A stretch of DNA of 6,891 nt from Bacteroidales bacterium (GCA_016290715.1 JAEEUY010000069.1:1-6891); one strand, 5' to 3'. Positions 1 through 5,381 are shown, numbered from the stretch's first letter. Notes: generated from the sequence alone by a model not told the origin. Numbers and translations: made by a program.

Positions 1-17
1 AGTGGTTTTTAGCGCAG

Positions 18-25
18 CAAAAGTA
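18..25 (-). promoter_or_regulatory. Candidate Bacteroidota -7 box reading off the left edge
   Basis: On the minus strand this reads TACTTTTG, which fits TAnnTTTG, followed by C as is common in this phylum. No good TTTG -33 box is seen about 19 bp upstream. It would start a transcript about 6 nt further left and drive a gene outside the window. A Met-Lys-Lys-Thr-like start at 45-43 on the same strand would place this box inside coding sequence, so that start is less likely to be real. Confidence 0.45.
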
Positions 26-156
26 CAGCATTTTTTTAGTCTTTTTCATCACAACCTTGACTTTTTCTTCTTTTCTTGTGCCAAGATAAAAGGAAAAGAT
101 GAAGCAATGAAAGCAGGAGGTTGAGTTTACCGAAGACCTGTATCAAGCCGATAGTG

Positions 157-164
157 CAAAATTA
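157..164 (-). promoter_or_regulatory. Candidate leftward -7 box
   Basis: The minus strand reads TAATTTTG, a match to TAnnTTTG. It sits inside a 13-bp string (GCAAAATTACGAT on the plus strand, 156-168) that recurs at 818-830 and 1310-1322. The -33 region is weak. If active, it would give a long leader of about 130 nt or more, or a small RNA, reading toward the left edge. Confidence 0.35.
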
Positions 165-194
165 CGATGGGGTTACAACAAATTTTCAATGCAA

Positions 195-247
195 CAAACC
201 AGCTTATTGATTAACCATCCAAGCGGTACCCTCAATAAACTGGTTTG
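195..247 (-). repeat. 16-bp inverted repeat (hairpin), 21-nt loop
   Basis: The left arm at 195-210 (CAAACCAGCTTATTGA) is the reverse complement of the right arm at 232-247 at 15 of 16 positions. The one mismatch (203 versus 239) is C/A on the plus strand but a G·U wobble in a minus-strand transcript. The folded RNA would therefore be fully paired if read leftward. No U-tract follows on either strand, so a classical intrinsic terminator is not shown. It lies downstream of the leftward gene ending at 351, and a TAnnTTTG-like box (259-266) sits just upstream of it. It may be a 3' end or processing hairpin, the body of a small RNA, a leader element, or a remnant of a small mobile element. No target-site duplication is visible. 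Confidence 0.6.
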
Positions 248-258
248 CTTTATCGATG

Positions 259-266
259 CAAAAATA
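259..266 (-). promoter_or_regulatory. Candidate leftward -7 box upstream of the hairpin
   Basis: The minus strand reads TATTTTTG (TAnnTTTG). Transcription would begin near 253, a few bases before the first hairpin arm (247), so the hairpin would form at the very 5' end of the RNA. The -33 box is not convincing and the region is AT-rich, so a chance match is possible. Confidence 0.3.
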
Positions 267-350
267 GAAAAAAATATGGAATTATTCATTTACCTCTTAT
301 AAAAAAACCGAAGAGATATAGATGATTCCGTGATTATGAATAGTACAAGA

Positions 351-671
351 TTAAAGGGGATGATTTCGTTTTTTAATGGCATTGTAGATAACGATTGCTA
401 TATGTACAAGGTTGTGCAACAGAACAACACAGCCAAACAAACTATATGCAACAAAGATAGCTAATATTTCATAATGACCTATTGGAAAAATATGGCTTGC
501 AATGATTGATACAATAAGAATAAGAATAAGAATAAAAAAAAACAAAAAGATATTGGACAAATTTAGATACAAAGCCACTTTGGCCGCTTTCGTAACCATG
601 TATTTTCTAACCAATACAATCACAAAAACACTACTTATTAGACTTATTATGGTTAAAATCCAAAATACCAT
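351..671 (-). CDS. Small hydrophobic membrane protein, function unknown
   Basis: This encodes a 106-residue protein that I do not recognise. It is almost entirely hydrophobic, with three probable membrane segments at about residues 2-22, 38-60 and 68-98, a short basic turn (VRKY) after the first, and a basic C-terminal tail ending KKRNHPL. I chose the ATG at 671. The reading frame also allows a TTG three codons earlier (680), but TTG starts are uncommon in this phylum and there is no Shine-Dalgarno sequence for either. The second membrane segment is encoded by a hexanucleotide repeat (513-534) followed by a run of nine A (534-542), giving the ILILILI and FFF strings. It lies downstream of another small leftward membrane gene (852-1178) with a similar basic tail, but I cannot show homology. 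Overlapping plus-strand frames here are shadows. Confidence 0.6.
   Translation of the reverse strand: MVFWILTIISLISSVFVIVLVRKYMVTKAAKVALYLNLSNIFLFFFILILILIVSIIASHIFPIGHYEILAIFVAYSLFGCVVLLHNLVHIAIVIYNAIKKRNHPL
513..542 (-). repeat. Hexanucleotide microsatellite plus A9 run inside a membrane gene
   Basis: The unit AATAAG is repeated about 3.6 times (513-534), immediately followed by nine A (534-542), then C and A5. In the leftward gene these code for alternating Ile/Leu and a Phe run inside the second membrane helix. Slippage of the hexamer keeps frame, whereas slippage of the A run would shift it. Confidence 0.8.
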
Positions 672-725
672 AAATTTCAATTTTTCACTTTAGTTGAACC
701 CAGTTGTTTCACCAGTATCTCACAA

Positions 726-733
726 CAAACTTA
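726..733 (-). promoter_or_regulatory. Candidate proximal -7 box for the 351-671 gene
   Basis: The minus strand reads TAAGTTTG (TAnnTTTG), which would give a 5' UTR of about 50 nt before the ATG at 671. No TTTG box is found 19-21 bp upstream. It competes with the box at 819-826, which has stronger sequence similarity to other boxes in the window but would leave a long UTR. Confidence 0.3.
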
Positions 734-753
734 TTTTGAATTTATTACATTTT

Positions 754-785
754 ATATCCCATTAAATGATGAAATAATGGGATAT
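754..785 (-). terminator. Perfect 11-bp palindrome, possible terminator or leader hairpin
   Basis: ATATCCCATTA (754-764) and TAATGGGATAT (775-785) are exact reverse complements around a 10-nt loop. The hairpin is 67 nt past the stop of the 852-1178 gene and also lies between the box at 819-826 and the next leftward gene. It could end the upstream transcript or sit in the leader of the downstream one. There is no U-tract on the minus-strand side, so the terminator call is uncertain; the structure itself is certain. Confidence 0.45.
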
Positions 786-818
786 CTTACATTCTACACG
801 TTACGTTTTTTTGTCCCG

Positions 819-826
819 CAAAATTA
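819..826 (-). promoter_or_regulatory. Candidate leftward promoter, TAATTTTG box (copy A)
   Basis: TAATTTTG on the minus strand fits TAnnTTTG. It is embedded in a 20-bp string (816-835) identical to 1308-1327. It sits just after the stop of the 852-1178 gene and would transcribe toward the 351-671 gene with a leader of about 140 nt that includes the 754-785 hairpin. Confidence 0.45.
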
Positions 827-851
827 CGATATTTTCACCGAAAAGGCACGG

Positions 852-1178
852 CTAATTATCGGGCTGGTGTCTTCTTTTGATAAAAAGATGTAATCTGATG
901 AGTGTGAAAATCACAAGACTGACCAACAAACTGGTGGTAGCTATGGAAGCGAAATATGAGCAAGCGGGTAGCAGGCGATTCCAAAATCCCAATGAAAAGT
1001 GCAGCCCTTTCAACAGTTTATAGCATGTGACAGCTAATGGTGACAGGTTCGTCTCTTCTTCGTAGCCAGCGGATAAGAAACTGAGCAGAAGAACGATGCA
1101 ACCCAGCACAATGAAGCTGAATAGAAATATTTTGGCAAATTGCCGAAGAGTGTCTCGACTAAACATCCTGTGCAGCAT
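852..1178 (-). CDS. Small two-helix membrane protein, function unknown
   Basis: This encodes a 108-residue protein that I do not recognise. It has a basic N-terminus (MLHRMFSRDTLRQ), a hydrophobic segment at about residues 15-37, an acidic loop (YEEET), a middle part with several aromatic residues, a second hydrophobic segment at about 73-96, and a basic tail (IKRRHQPDN). This pattern fits a small inner-membrane protein with two helices. A -7 box at 1199-1206 gives a short UTR of about 14 nt to the ATG at 1178. An internal ATG at 1166 (residue 5) would also be compatible and is preceded by a weak CACAGG. Like the next leftward gene it is small, hydrophobic and ends in a basic His-containing tail. 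Whether the two are related or act together is open. Confidence 0.6.
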   Translation of the reverse strand: MLHRMFSRDTLRQFAKIFLFSFIVLGCIVLLLSFLSAGYEEETNLSPLAVTCYKLLKGLHFSLGFWNRLLPACSYFASIATTSLLVSLVIFTLIRLHLFIKRRHQPDN

Positions 1179-1198
1179 AACTGGAAAAGTTTCTGTCG

Positions 1199-1206
1199 CA
1201 AATATA
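1199..1206 (-). promoter_or_regulatory. -7 box for the 852-1178 gene
   Basis: The minus strand reads TATATTTG followed by C, a clean match to TAnnTTTG. The expected start site near 1193 lies about 14 nt before the ATG at 1178. The -33 region is AT-rich without a clear TTTG. Confidence 0.55.
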
Positions 1207-1310
1207 CGGCTATTTTTTTATCTTTAGATGTGTGCTTCCCCCGTCTTCCTCAATATGAATGATGTCATATAAAATAATAAAACCTTCATTGTCAAGGTTG
1301 CTTAGTACCG

Positions 1311-1318
1311 CAAAATTA
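1311..1318 (-). promoter_or_regulatory. Candidate leftward promoter, TAATTTTG box (copy B)
   Basis: TAATTTTG on the minus strand lies in a 20-bp string (1308-1327) identical to 816-835. A TTG about 21 bp upstream could serve as -33. It would be a distal promoter for the 852-1178 gene, giving a leader of about 130 nt that contains only a 21-codon ORF (1224-1289) of doubtful reality. Confidence 0.45.
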
Positions 1319-1352
1319 CGATATTTTTACGCAACAGTGCAATGGGTTCAAT

Positions 1353-1372
1353 CGAACGGGACGTGCCGTTCG
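1353..1372 (-). terminator. Short GC-rich hairpin downstream of the YD-repeat gene
   Basis: CGAACGG (1353-1359) and CCGTTCG (1366-1372) are perfect reverse complements with a 6-nt loop, about 50 nt past the stop of the leftward gene at 1421. No U-tract follows on the minus strand, so termination is inferred only from position. It also lies just upstream of the box at 1311-1318 and could instead be an operator-like element for it. Confidence 0.35.
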
Positions 1373-1420
1373 TTATATTCAATTTGGAAATAATTAGAGG
1401 GTGTCCAAACTCTGCTGATA

Positions 1421-2359
1421 TTATTCGTAATACTCATACTCGTAAGTATATTTGGCTCGTATTTCAAGTCTGCAATTGTCATCCAAAGAGAACCAGATTG
1501 ATTCTATAGGATTACTGTACTCATCATACCGAACATAAATCCATGAGGTCATATTCCCTTTTTCATCGTATGATGTTATACAATCCGTCAATTGGTGTTC
1601 GTCATATTCATAGAAATACTCACAAATTAAAGCATTGTTATAATAATTTTCTGACTTTACAAGGAGGTTATCCTTATTGTAGAAATAAATAGTGCGATCA
1701 GTAGAACTGTCATTGATAGTCTCATATAGCTGTTCTATCACATTTCCTTTTTCATCATAGATGTTTCGTTCCACGTATGAGGTGTCGCCATCCTCCACTA
1801 CTGCTTTTTCAATGCAATGTCCTGCATCATCATATCGGAACAGATGCTGCATAAGTTCATACCCAAGTTCCCAATCGTCAATGGTTAGCTTGTACTCGTT
1901 TCGGACACATAGCCCATTTTCATCATAAAAATATCGGCGTGAAGATTTGGGCTTTCCGTCACCTTTGGTAAAAACGGAATAACTGAATCGTCCCAAACTA
2001 TCATAAACCGCTTCTTGGAGATACTTTCCATCCGTTGAGACACGGGAAAGGAAGCGCCAAAGAGAATCGTAGCTGTAAAGATGTTCTATCCTGTCATCCG
2101 ACATATAATCATAGCGCACATCCTTTGTCAAAAGACCTTTGGTGTTGAAATAATAGATGTTACCAAATTGTTCTTCATATACTCCATCATACCTGGTTGA
2201 AACGGTTGTCTCGACCATTTTTACAGGGCCTTGTATTCCCAAGTCTGCCATTGAAATCGGGAATTCGCCTTCATACACCCTAATCCTCTCCTGTGCGCGC
2301 GCAATTGGAATCATCCAAAATGCCAGCAAAAGGATAATTACTATCGGATGAGATTTCAT
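1421..2359 (-). CDS. Secreted protein with degenerate YD (RHS-like) repeats
   Basis: This encodes 312 residues. The N-terminus is a clear Sec signal peptide: basic Lys2, hydrophobic core at about 6-19, and probable cleavage ARA|QE after residue 22. The mature part carries repeated Y-[DN]-x-x-G-like units roughly every 17-31 residues: YDSLW at about 97, YDSLG 119, YDENG 145, YDDAG 176, YDEKG 201, YNKDN 227, YDEHQ 251, YDEKG 268, YDEYS 278. The strands between them are rich in Tyr, Glu and Arg. Such YD repeats build beta-rich sheets in RHS-type proteins. Here the protein is short, with no toxin or core domain, so a small cell-envelope or periplasmic protein is more likely than a polymorphic toxin. 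I cannot name a ligand. The start at 2359 was preferred over the longest ORF (2437) because the promoter box at 2379-2386 falls inside that extension and the shorter start gives the signal peptide. It is divergent from the lipid operon. Confidence 0.8.
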   Translation of the reverse strand: MKSHPIVIILLLAFWMIPIARAQERIRVYEGEFPISMADLGIQGPVKMVETTVSTRYDGVYEEQFGNIYYFNTKGLLTKDVRYDYMSDDRIEHLYSYDSLWRFLSRVSTDGKYLQEAVYDSLGRFSYSVFTKGDGKPKSSRRYFYDENGLCVRNEYKLTIDDWELGYELMQHLFRYDDAGHCIEKAVVEDGDTSYVERNIYDEKGNVIEQLYETINDSSTDRTIYFYNKDNLLVKSENYYNNALICEYFYEYDEHQLTDCITSYDEKGNMTSWIYVRYDEYSNPIESIWFSLDDNCRLEIRAKYTYEYEYYE

Positions 2360-2378
2360 AACGGATGGTTTCACACCG

Positions 2379-2386
2379 CAAAAATA
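2379..2386 (-). promoter_or_regulatory. -7 box that sets the start of the YD-repeat gene
   Basis: TATTTTTG on the minus strand fits TAnnTTTG. The expected start site near 2373 lies about 13 nt before the ATG at 2359. Because it falls inside the longest possible ORF (to 2437), it argues that the first 26 codons of that ORF are not translated. Confidence 0.6.
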
Positions 2387-2557
2387 CGAAAAAAATCCCC
2401 AATTATCCCTTTTGGTCTTGCTGCCTAAATCATCCAATTCTCACGTTGTTTATCATTCACAAGCTTAAAGGCTTCATTCCATAAATAATTGCACCCATAA
2501 GTGCTTTCGTAAATGAAACAAAATCAGATTAACATTTTTTAGTATTTAAAAATTTGT

Positions 2558-2565
2558 TAATTTTG
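2558..2565 (+). promoter_or_regulatory. -7 box of the glycine-lipid operon
   Basis: TAATTTTG followed by C fits TAnnTTTG, with a T-rich -33 region (2535-2540) in place of a clear TTTG. The start site would be near 2571, leaving about 30 nt to the ATG at 2602. No Shine-Dalgarno sequence is seen; the leader is A/T-rich, as is common in Bacteroidota. Confidence 0.55.
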
Positions 2566-2601
2566 CAGTTTGATGATTTATATCATTTTTAAAAATTTGA
2601 C

Positions 2602-3459
2602 ATGTTAAAGGACTATTCATCATGGGGACCGGCGTATCGGAATTTCAAAGTTCGGGAAGGGGTCTATGTTCCCGAACCAGTGGAAGAATTCTCTGGCGAC
2701 AACCCATTCACCAAAATGGCCCCCATACGCGGACCTCTCAAGGACATAAATTTTGACGGCACTTACCCCTATCTTGATAAGTCATTGAAGTTCAAAATAT
2801 GGCATTTTATCATTTATCTTACTACTTGGATTGCAGCTTTCCCTGTAAACAAAATTCGTTATGGCCTTAGGATTGAAGGACGTGAGAAAATCCGCAAAAA
2901 CCGCAAACTGTTGGCCAATGGCGTGATGACCGTATGCAACCACGTCCACCGATGGGATATGATTTGCGTACTACAGGCGATGCGATACCGCAAGGCATGG
3001 ATTCCCATGTACGCCCAGCCCTTCCGTGGCAAGGACGGATTCCTGATGAAGGCCATCGGTGGTATTGCCATCCCTGAGGAGCGCAACGGGCTCAGGGAGT
3101 TTGACAAGGCCTTGGATGAACTGCACACCAACAAACAGTGGATACACATCTTCCCTGAAAGTTGCAGCTGGAAATTCTATGCCCCACTCAGACCATTCAA
3201 AATAGGCGCTTTCAACATGGCCTATCGGTATTCTCTCCCTATCATTCCCATGATAATCTCATTCAGACCCCGTACAGGATGGCGCAGATTCTTCAACAAA
3301 GAAGAACCTTTGCTTACCATTCATGTCGGGGATCCTATCATTCCCACCCCCAACACCCCCCGAAAAGAAGAAGCGGCACGGATGCGCGATCTTGCACACA
3401 AGGCTATGCTTGACATGGCAGGTATCGTTTCTAATCCATGGCCATCCAATATCAATTAA
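2602..3459 (+). CDS. glsA: PlsC-like O-acyltransferase, probable GlsA
   Basis: This is a 285-residue member of the lysophospholipid acyltransferase (PlsC/LPLAT) superfamily, acting at the inner membrane. The catalytic NHx4D motif is present as NHVHRWD (residues 113-119). A hydrophobic stretch precedes it (about 66-82). The motif usually written FPEGTRS is FPESCSW (184-190), followed by the typical PLRPFKIGAF (195-204). IPMIISF (215-221) corresponds to the last conserved block. The next gene is an OlsB/GlsB-like N-acyltransferase 14 nt downstream. In Bacteroides, the same two-family pair (GlsB plus GlsA) makes glycine lipid, with GlsA transferring the second acyl chain to the hydroxyl of N-(3-hydroxyacyl)glycine. 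I infer that role here from the pairing. A general 1-acylglycerol-3-phosphate acyltransferase is the alternative. The variant Ser in FPES is a visible departure from the PlsC consensus and may reflect the different acceptor. Confidence 0.85.
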   Translation: MLKDYSSWGPAYRNFKVREGVYVPEPVEEFSGDNPFTKMAPIRGPLKDINFDGTYPYLDKSLKFKIWHFIIYLTTWIAAFPVNKIRYGLRIEGREKIRKNRKLLANGVMTVCNHVHRWDMICVLQAMRYRKAWIPMYAQPFRGKDGFLMKAIGGIAIPEERNGLREFDKALDELHTNKQWIHIFPESCSWKFYAPLRPFKIGAFNMAYRYSLPIIPMIISFRPRTGWRRFFNKEEPLLTIHVGDPIIPTPNTPRKEEAARMRDLAHKAMLDMAGIVSNPWPSNIN

Positions 3460-3473
3460 CATTTCCTATCACT

Positions 3474-4583
3474 ATGAAAAAAATAATTGATCCCGTACCC
3501 GTTGAGCTACTCAAAGCAGAACTTACGAAATCCAAAAAATTGGAAGATACCAACAAAGGCCACAACGAACTCTACATCGTTACATGGCAAGATTCTCCAA
3601 ATGTGGTTACAGAAATCGGAAGACTGCGAGAAATAGCCTTTCGTGATGCCGGTGGCTCTACAGGATACGCTATAGATCTTGATGAATATGACAAGATGGA
3701 AAAACCCTATAAGCAGCTGATTGTCTGGGATCCTGACAACGAAGCTATTATCGGAGGCTATCGTTTCCTTTTTGGCTCGGAGGCCACATTTGACGAACAC
3801 GGCCAGCCCATTATGGCAAGTTCCCATCAGTTCCGATTCTCCCAGAAGTTTATTGATGAGTATCTGCCACATGTCATAGAACTTGGCCGCAACTTTGTGT
3901 CACCAGCGTATCAAAGTTCCAAAAATGGAGCAAAATCCATATTTGCTATGGACAACCTGTGGGATGGCCTTGTAGCAATTATCATGAAGAATCCCAACCT
4001 GCTCTATTTCTTTGGAAAGATCACCATATATCCTTCTTATGACCATATCGCCAGGGATTTGATCTACCATTTTCTCTGGAAGCATTTTGGTGACAAGAAT
4101 GAACTTGTCCGCCCATGGAACGAACAGATGATCATGCCCGATTCTGATCCTGAACTGATGAATCTGATTTTGAATCAAGATGACCCGATGGACGATTACA
4201 AATTGCTCCGAACAGCAACCAAAATGAGAGGCGTTCATATTCCTCCTAATGTAACAGCATATCTTTCCATCACTTCCGAAATGCTCATGTTTGGCACAGC
4301 AGTGAACCGCTTGATGCACAATATTGAAGACACAGGCGTACTGATCCCATTCGATGACATCTACCATGATAAGAAGAAACGCCATATCGGAGCATACCTT
4401 CGGTTTTCCCTGGCAGAAAGACTCAAGGATGAGAGTTCAGACGGCCTTGATATGGAAAATAAAATGATTGAGGAGTGGTTGATCAAGCGGAACCGCAGGG
4501 TAAGACGTCTGCTCAAGAAACTCGGTCGGAACAATTTCAACTCCACATCACGCCCAAGAAGTGAACATACCAACCTTATGTGA
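3474..4583 (+). CDS. glsB: OlsB/GlsB-like N-acyltransferase (glycine lipid synthesis)
   Basis: This is a 369-residue protein of the GNAT-fold OlsB/hemolysin-like acyltransferase family. The recognisable core comprises RLREIAFRDAGGSTG (about 50-64), QLIVWDPDNEAIIGGYRFLFG (about 81-101) and the diagnostic ELGR block, VIELGRNFVSPAYQ (134-147). A helix-rich stretch follows (LWDGLVAIIMKNPNLLYFFG, 162-181), then a long C-terminal part with a basic end (KRNRRVRRLLKK, 338-349). Family members transfer a 3-hydroxyacyl group from ACP to an amino acid amine: ornithine for OlsB, glycine for GlsB of Bacteroides. With the PlsC-like partner upstream this should be the first step of glycine lipid synthesis; substrate choice cannot be read from the sequence. 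I used the ATG at 3474, 14 nt after the upstream stop. An in-frame ATG at 3438 would overlap the preceding gene by 22 nt and add 12 residues of no family character. Confidence 0.85.
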   Translation: MKKIIDPVPVELLKAELTKSKKLEDTNKGHNELYIVTWQDSPNVVTEIGRLREIAFRDAGGSTGYAIDLDEYDKMEKPYKQLIVWDPDNEAIIGGYRFLFGSEATFDEHGQPIMASSHQFRFSQKFIDEYLPHVIELGRNFVSPAYQSSKNGAKSIFAMDNLWDGLVAIIMKNPNLLYFFGKITIYPSYDHIARDLIYHFLWKHFGDKNELVRPWNEQMIMPDSDPELMNLILNQDDPMDDYKLLRTATKMRGVHIPPNVTAYLSITSEMLMFGTAVNRLMHNIEDTGVLIPFDDIYHDKKKRHIGAYLRFSLAERLKDESSDGLDMENKMIEEWLIKRNRRVRRLLKKLGRNNFNSTSRPRSEHTNLM

Positions 4584-4713
4584 TGTTTTAACTTTTCAGA
4601 TTGACAATCATGCGTAACGACCCTCATCATCTCCATCATAGCCTTCTAACAGATCTTTCAAACACTATTCATTTTGTATCCGAATAAATTATTTTTCCGT
4701 ATTCTATGATACT

Positions 4714-5163
4714 ATGAACAAAACTGAGAAATACCAATACCTATTACCGCAGATAAAGGAACTCGTGAAAGACGAGCCCGACCTGATTGCCAAGATGGCA
4801 AACGTAGCGGCTATTCTGCACACGACCTTCGGTTTCTGGTGGACAGGGTTCTATCGTGTAGAGAATACAGAATTGGTGCTTGGGCCATTCCAAGGACCGA
4901 TTGCCTGCATCCGCATCCCTTTTGGCCGCGGCGTATGCGGCACTGCATGGGAACAAGGGAAAACCGTCATTGTTCCCGACGTACATAAATTCGCCGGACA
5001 TATAGCCTGCTCACCCGCATCGAACAGCGAGATTGTGGTACCGGTCTTCCACAATGGCACCATCATCGCCGTCCTCGACATCGACAGCACCGACTACGGG
5101 ACCTTCAACGAGATTGACCAGAAATACTTGGAACAGATCATGCTGCTAATGGCAGAAAATTGA
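4714..5163 (+). CDS. msrC: Free methionine-(R)-sulfoxide reductase (fRMsr, GAF domain)
   Basis: This is a 149-residue cytoplasmic single-GAF-domain enzyme that reduces free L-methionine-(R)-sulfoxide to methionine. Three cysteines, Cys65, Cys75 and Cys99, have spacings of 10 and 24, the same as the Cys84/Cys94/Cys118 set of the E. coli enzyme. The signature GPFQGPIACIRIPFGRGVCG (57-76) holds the first two. Cys99 lies in HIACSPASNSEIVVPV (96-111), and Glu106, Asp122 and Asp124 are the expected substrate-pocket acids. WWTGFY (42-47) is the usual first GAF strand. Length is normal for the family. It follows glsB by 130 nt with no clear terminator and only a poor promoter match, so cotranscription is possible. 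Directly after it, 4 nt past the stop, comes a probable decayed hydrolase gene. Confidence 0.95.
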   Translation: MNKTEKYQYLLPQIKELVKDEPDLIAKMANVAAILHTTFGFWWTGFYRVENTELVLGPFQGPIACIRIPFGRGVCGTAWEQGKTVIVPDVHKFAGHIACSPASNSEIVVPVFHNGTIIAVLDIDSTDYGTFNEIDQKYLEQIMLLMAEN

Positions 5164-5167
5164 TGTT

Positions 5168-5371
5168 ATGAACTTCCATACTTTTGGCAAAGAAGAAAAT
5201 ACAACACTACTGCTCATTTCCAACTGGAAGTAATACGAAATATTCCTTCCTCTTATCCGCTGAATGAAAAATTGTTTCCAAATTGCCGCCGTTGAAGTGG
5301 ATGGTTTCACTTTGTCCGAATTCCCATATCCAAGTCTTCAAAGACATGAACCACAGACAACTGCATGTTGA
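5168..5371 (+). pseudogene. Remnant of an alpha/beta-hydrolase N-terminus
   Basis: One reading frame from an ATG 4 nt after msrC reads like the start of an alpha/beta-hydrolase but is broken. It opens with FHTFGKEENTTLLLI, the usual first strands leading to the oxyanion-hole loop, then hits TAA at 5231. It continues YEIFLPLI to a TGA at 5261, then CFQIAAVEVDGFTLSEF, which looks like the strand that carries an (A/G)xDGxG-type turn in this fold, and ends at a TGA at 5369. All three pieces share a frame and come in the order expected of the fold. Short stretches are missing between them, notably the glycine-rich oxyanion loop. No catalytic Ser or His region remains, so the gene would be a truncated relic. 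The assignment rests on pattern recognition of short strings and could be wrong. Spacing to msrC suggests the intact ancestor was in the same operon. Confidence 0.5.
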
Positions 5372-5381
5372 ATCTATAATA

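Larger units (their letters stand above)
1..350. other. Non-coding stretch with leftward promoter-like boxes and a hairpin
   Basis: I find no convincing gene in these 350 bases. They hold three leftward boxes of the Bacteroidota -7 form TAnnTTTG (18-25, 157-164, 259-266) and a 16-bp-stem inverted repeat (195-247). The boxes suggest that a gene lies just beyond the left edge and is read leftward. The segment 60-110 is purine/pyrimidine-biased and resembles AT-rich leader sequence. A 37-codon plus-strand ORF (189-302) overlaps the hairpin, has no RBS and no recognisable product, and is not annotated as a gene. Confidence 0.6.

Noticed and set aside
189..302. Plus-strand 37-codon ORF across the hairpin
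   Set aside because: It has no ribosome binding site or promoter, its product is unrecognisable, and it is bisected by a 16-bp stem better explained as RNA structure on the other strand.
672..680. TTG start for the small membrane gene
   Set aside because: An ATG lies three codons downstream; TTG is a rare start in Bacteroidota and adds nothing recognisable.
502..693. Plus-strand ORF opposite the small membrane gene
   Set aside because: It is a shadow created by the low-complexity AATAAG repeat; its product is an artefactual run of Ile/Arg and Lys.
1224..1289. Leftward 21-codon ORF below the box at 1311-1318
   Set aside because: It is too short, without a ribosome site or recognisable product; it could be a leader peptide but nothing supports it.
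2360..2437. N-terminal extension of the YD-repeat protein
   Set aside because: It contains the likely promoter box at 2379-2386 and would bury the signal peptide.
3438..3473. Earlier in-frame ATG for the GlsB-like protein
   Set aside because: It overlaps the upstream coding region by 22 nt and adds 12 residues with no family character; the ATG at 3474 gives ordinary operon spacing.
3900..4385. Long leftward ORF opposite the GlsB-like gene
   Set aside because: It is antisense to a well-supported enzyme, rich in His/Cys/Ile as expected for the complement of coding sequence, and has no promoter.
4690..4697. TATTTTTC as an msrC promoter
   Set aside because: It misses the final G of TAnnTTTG, and the nearest TTTG (4673-4676) is only 13 bp upstream instead of about 19.
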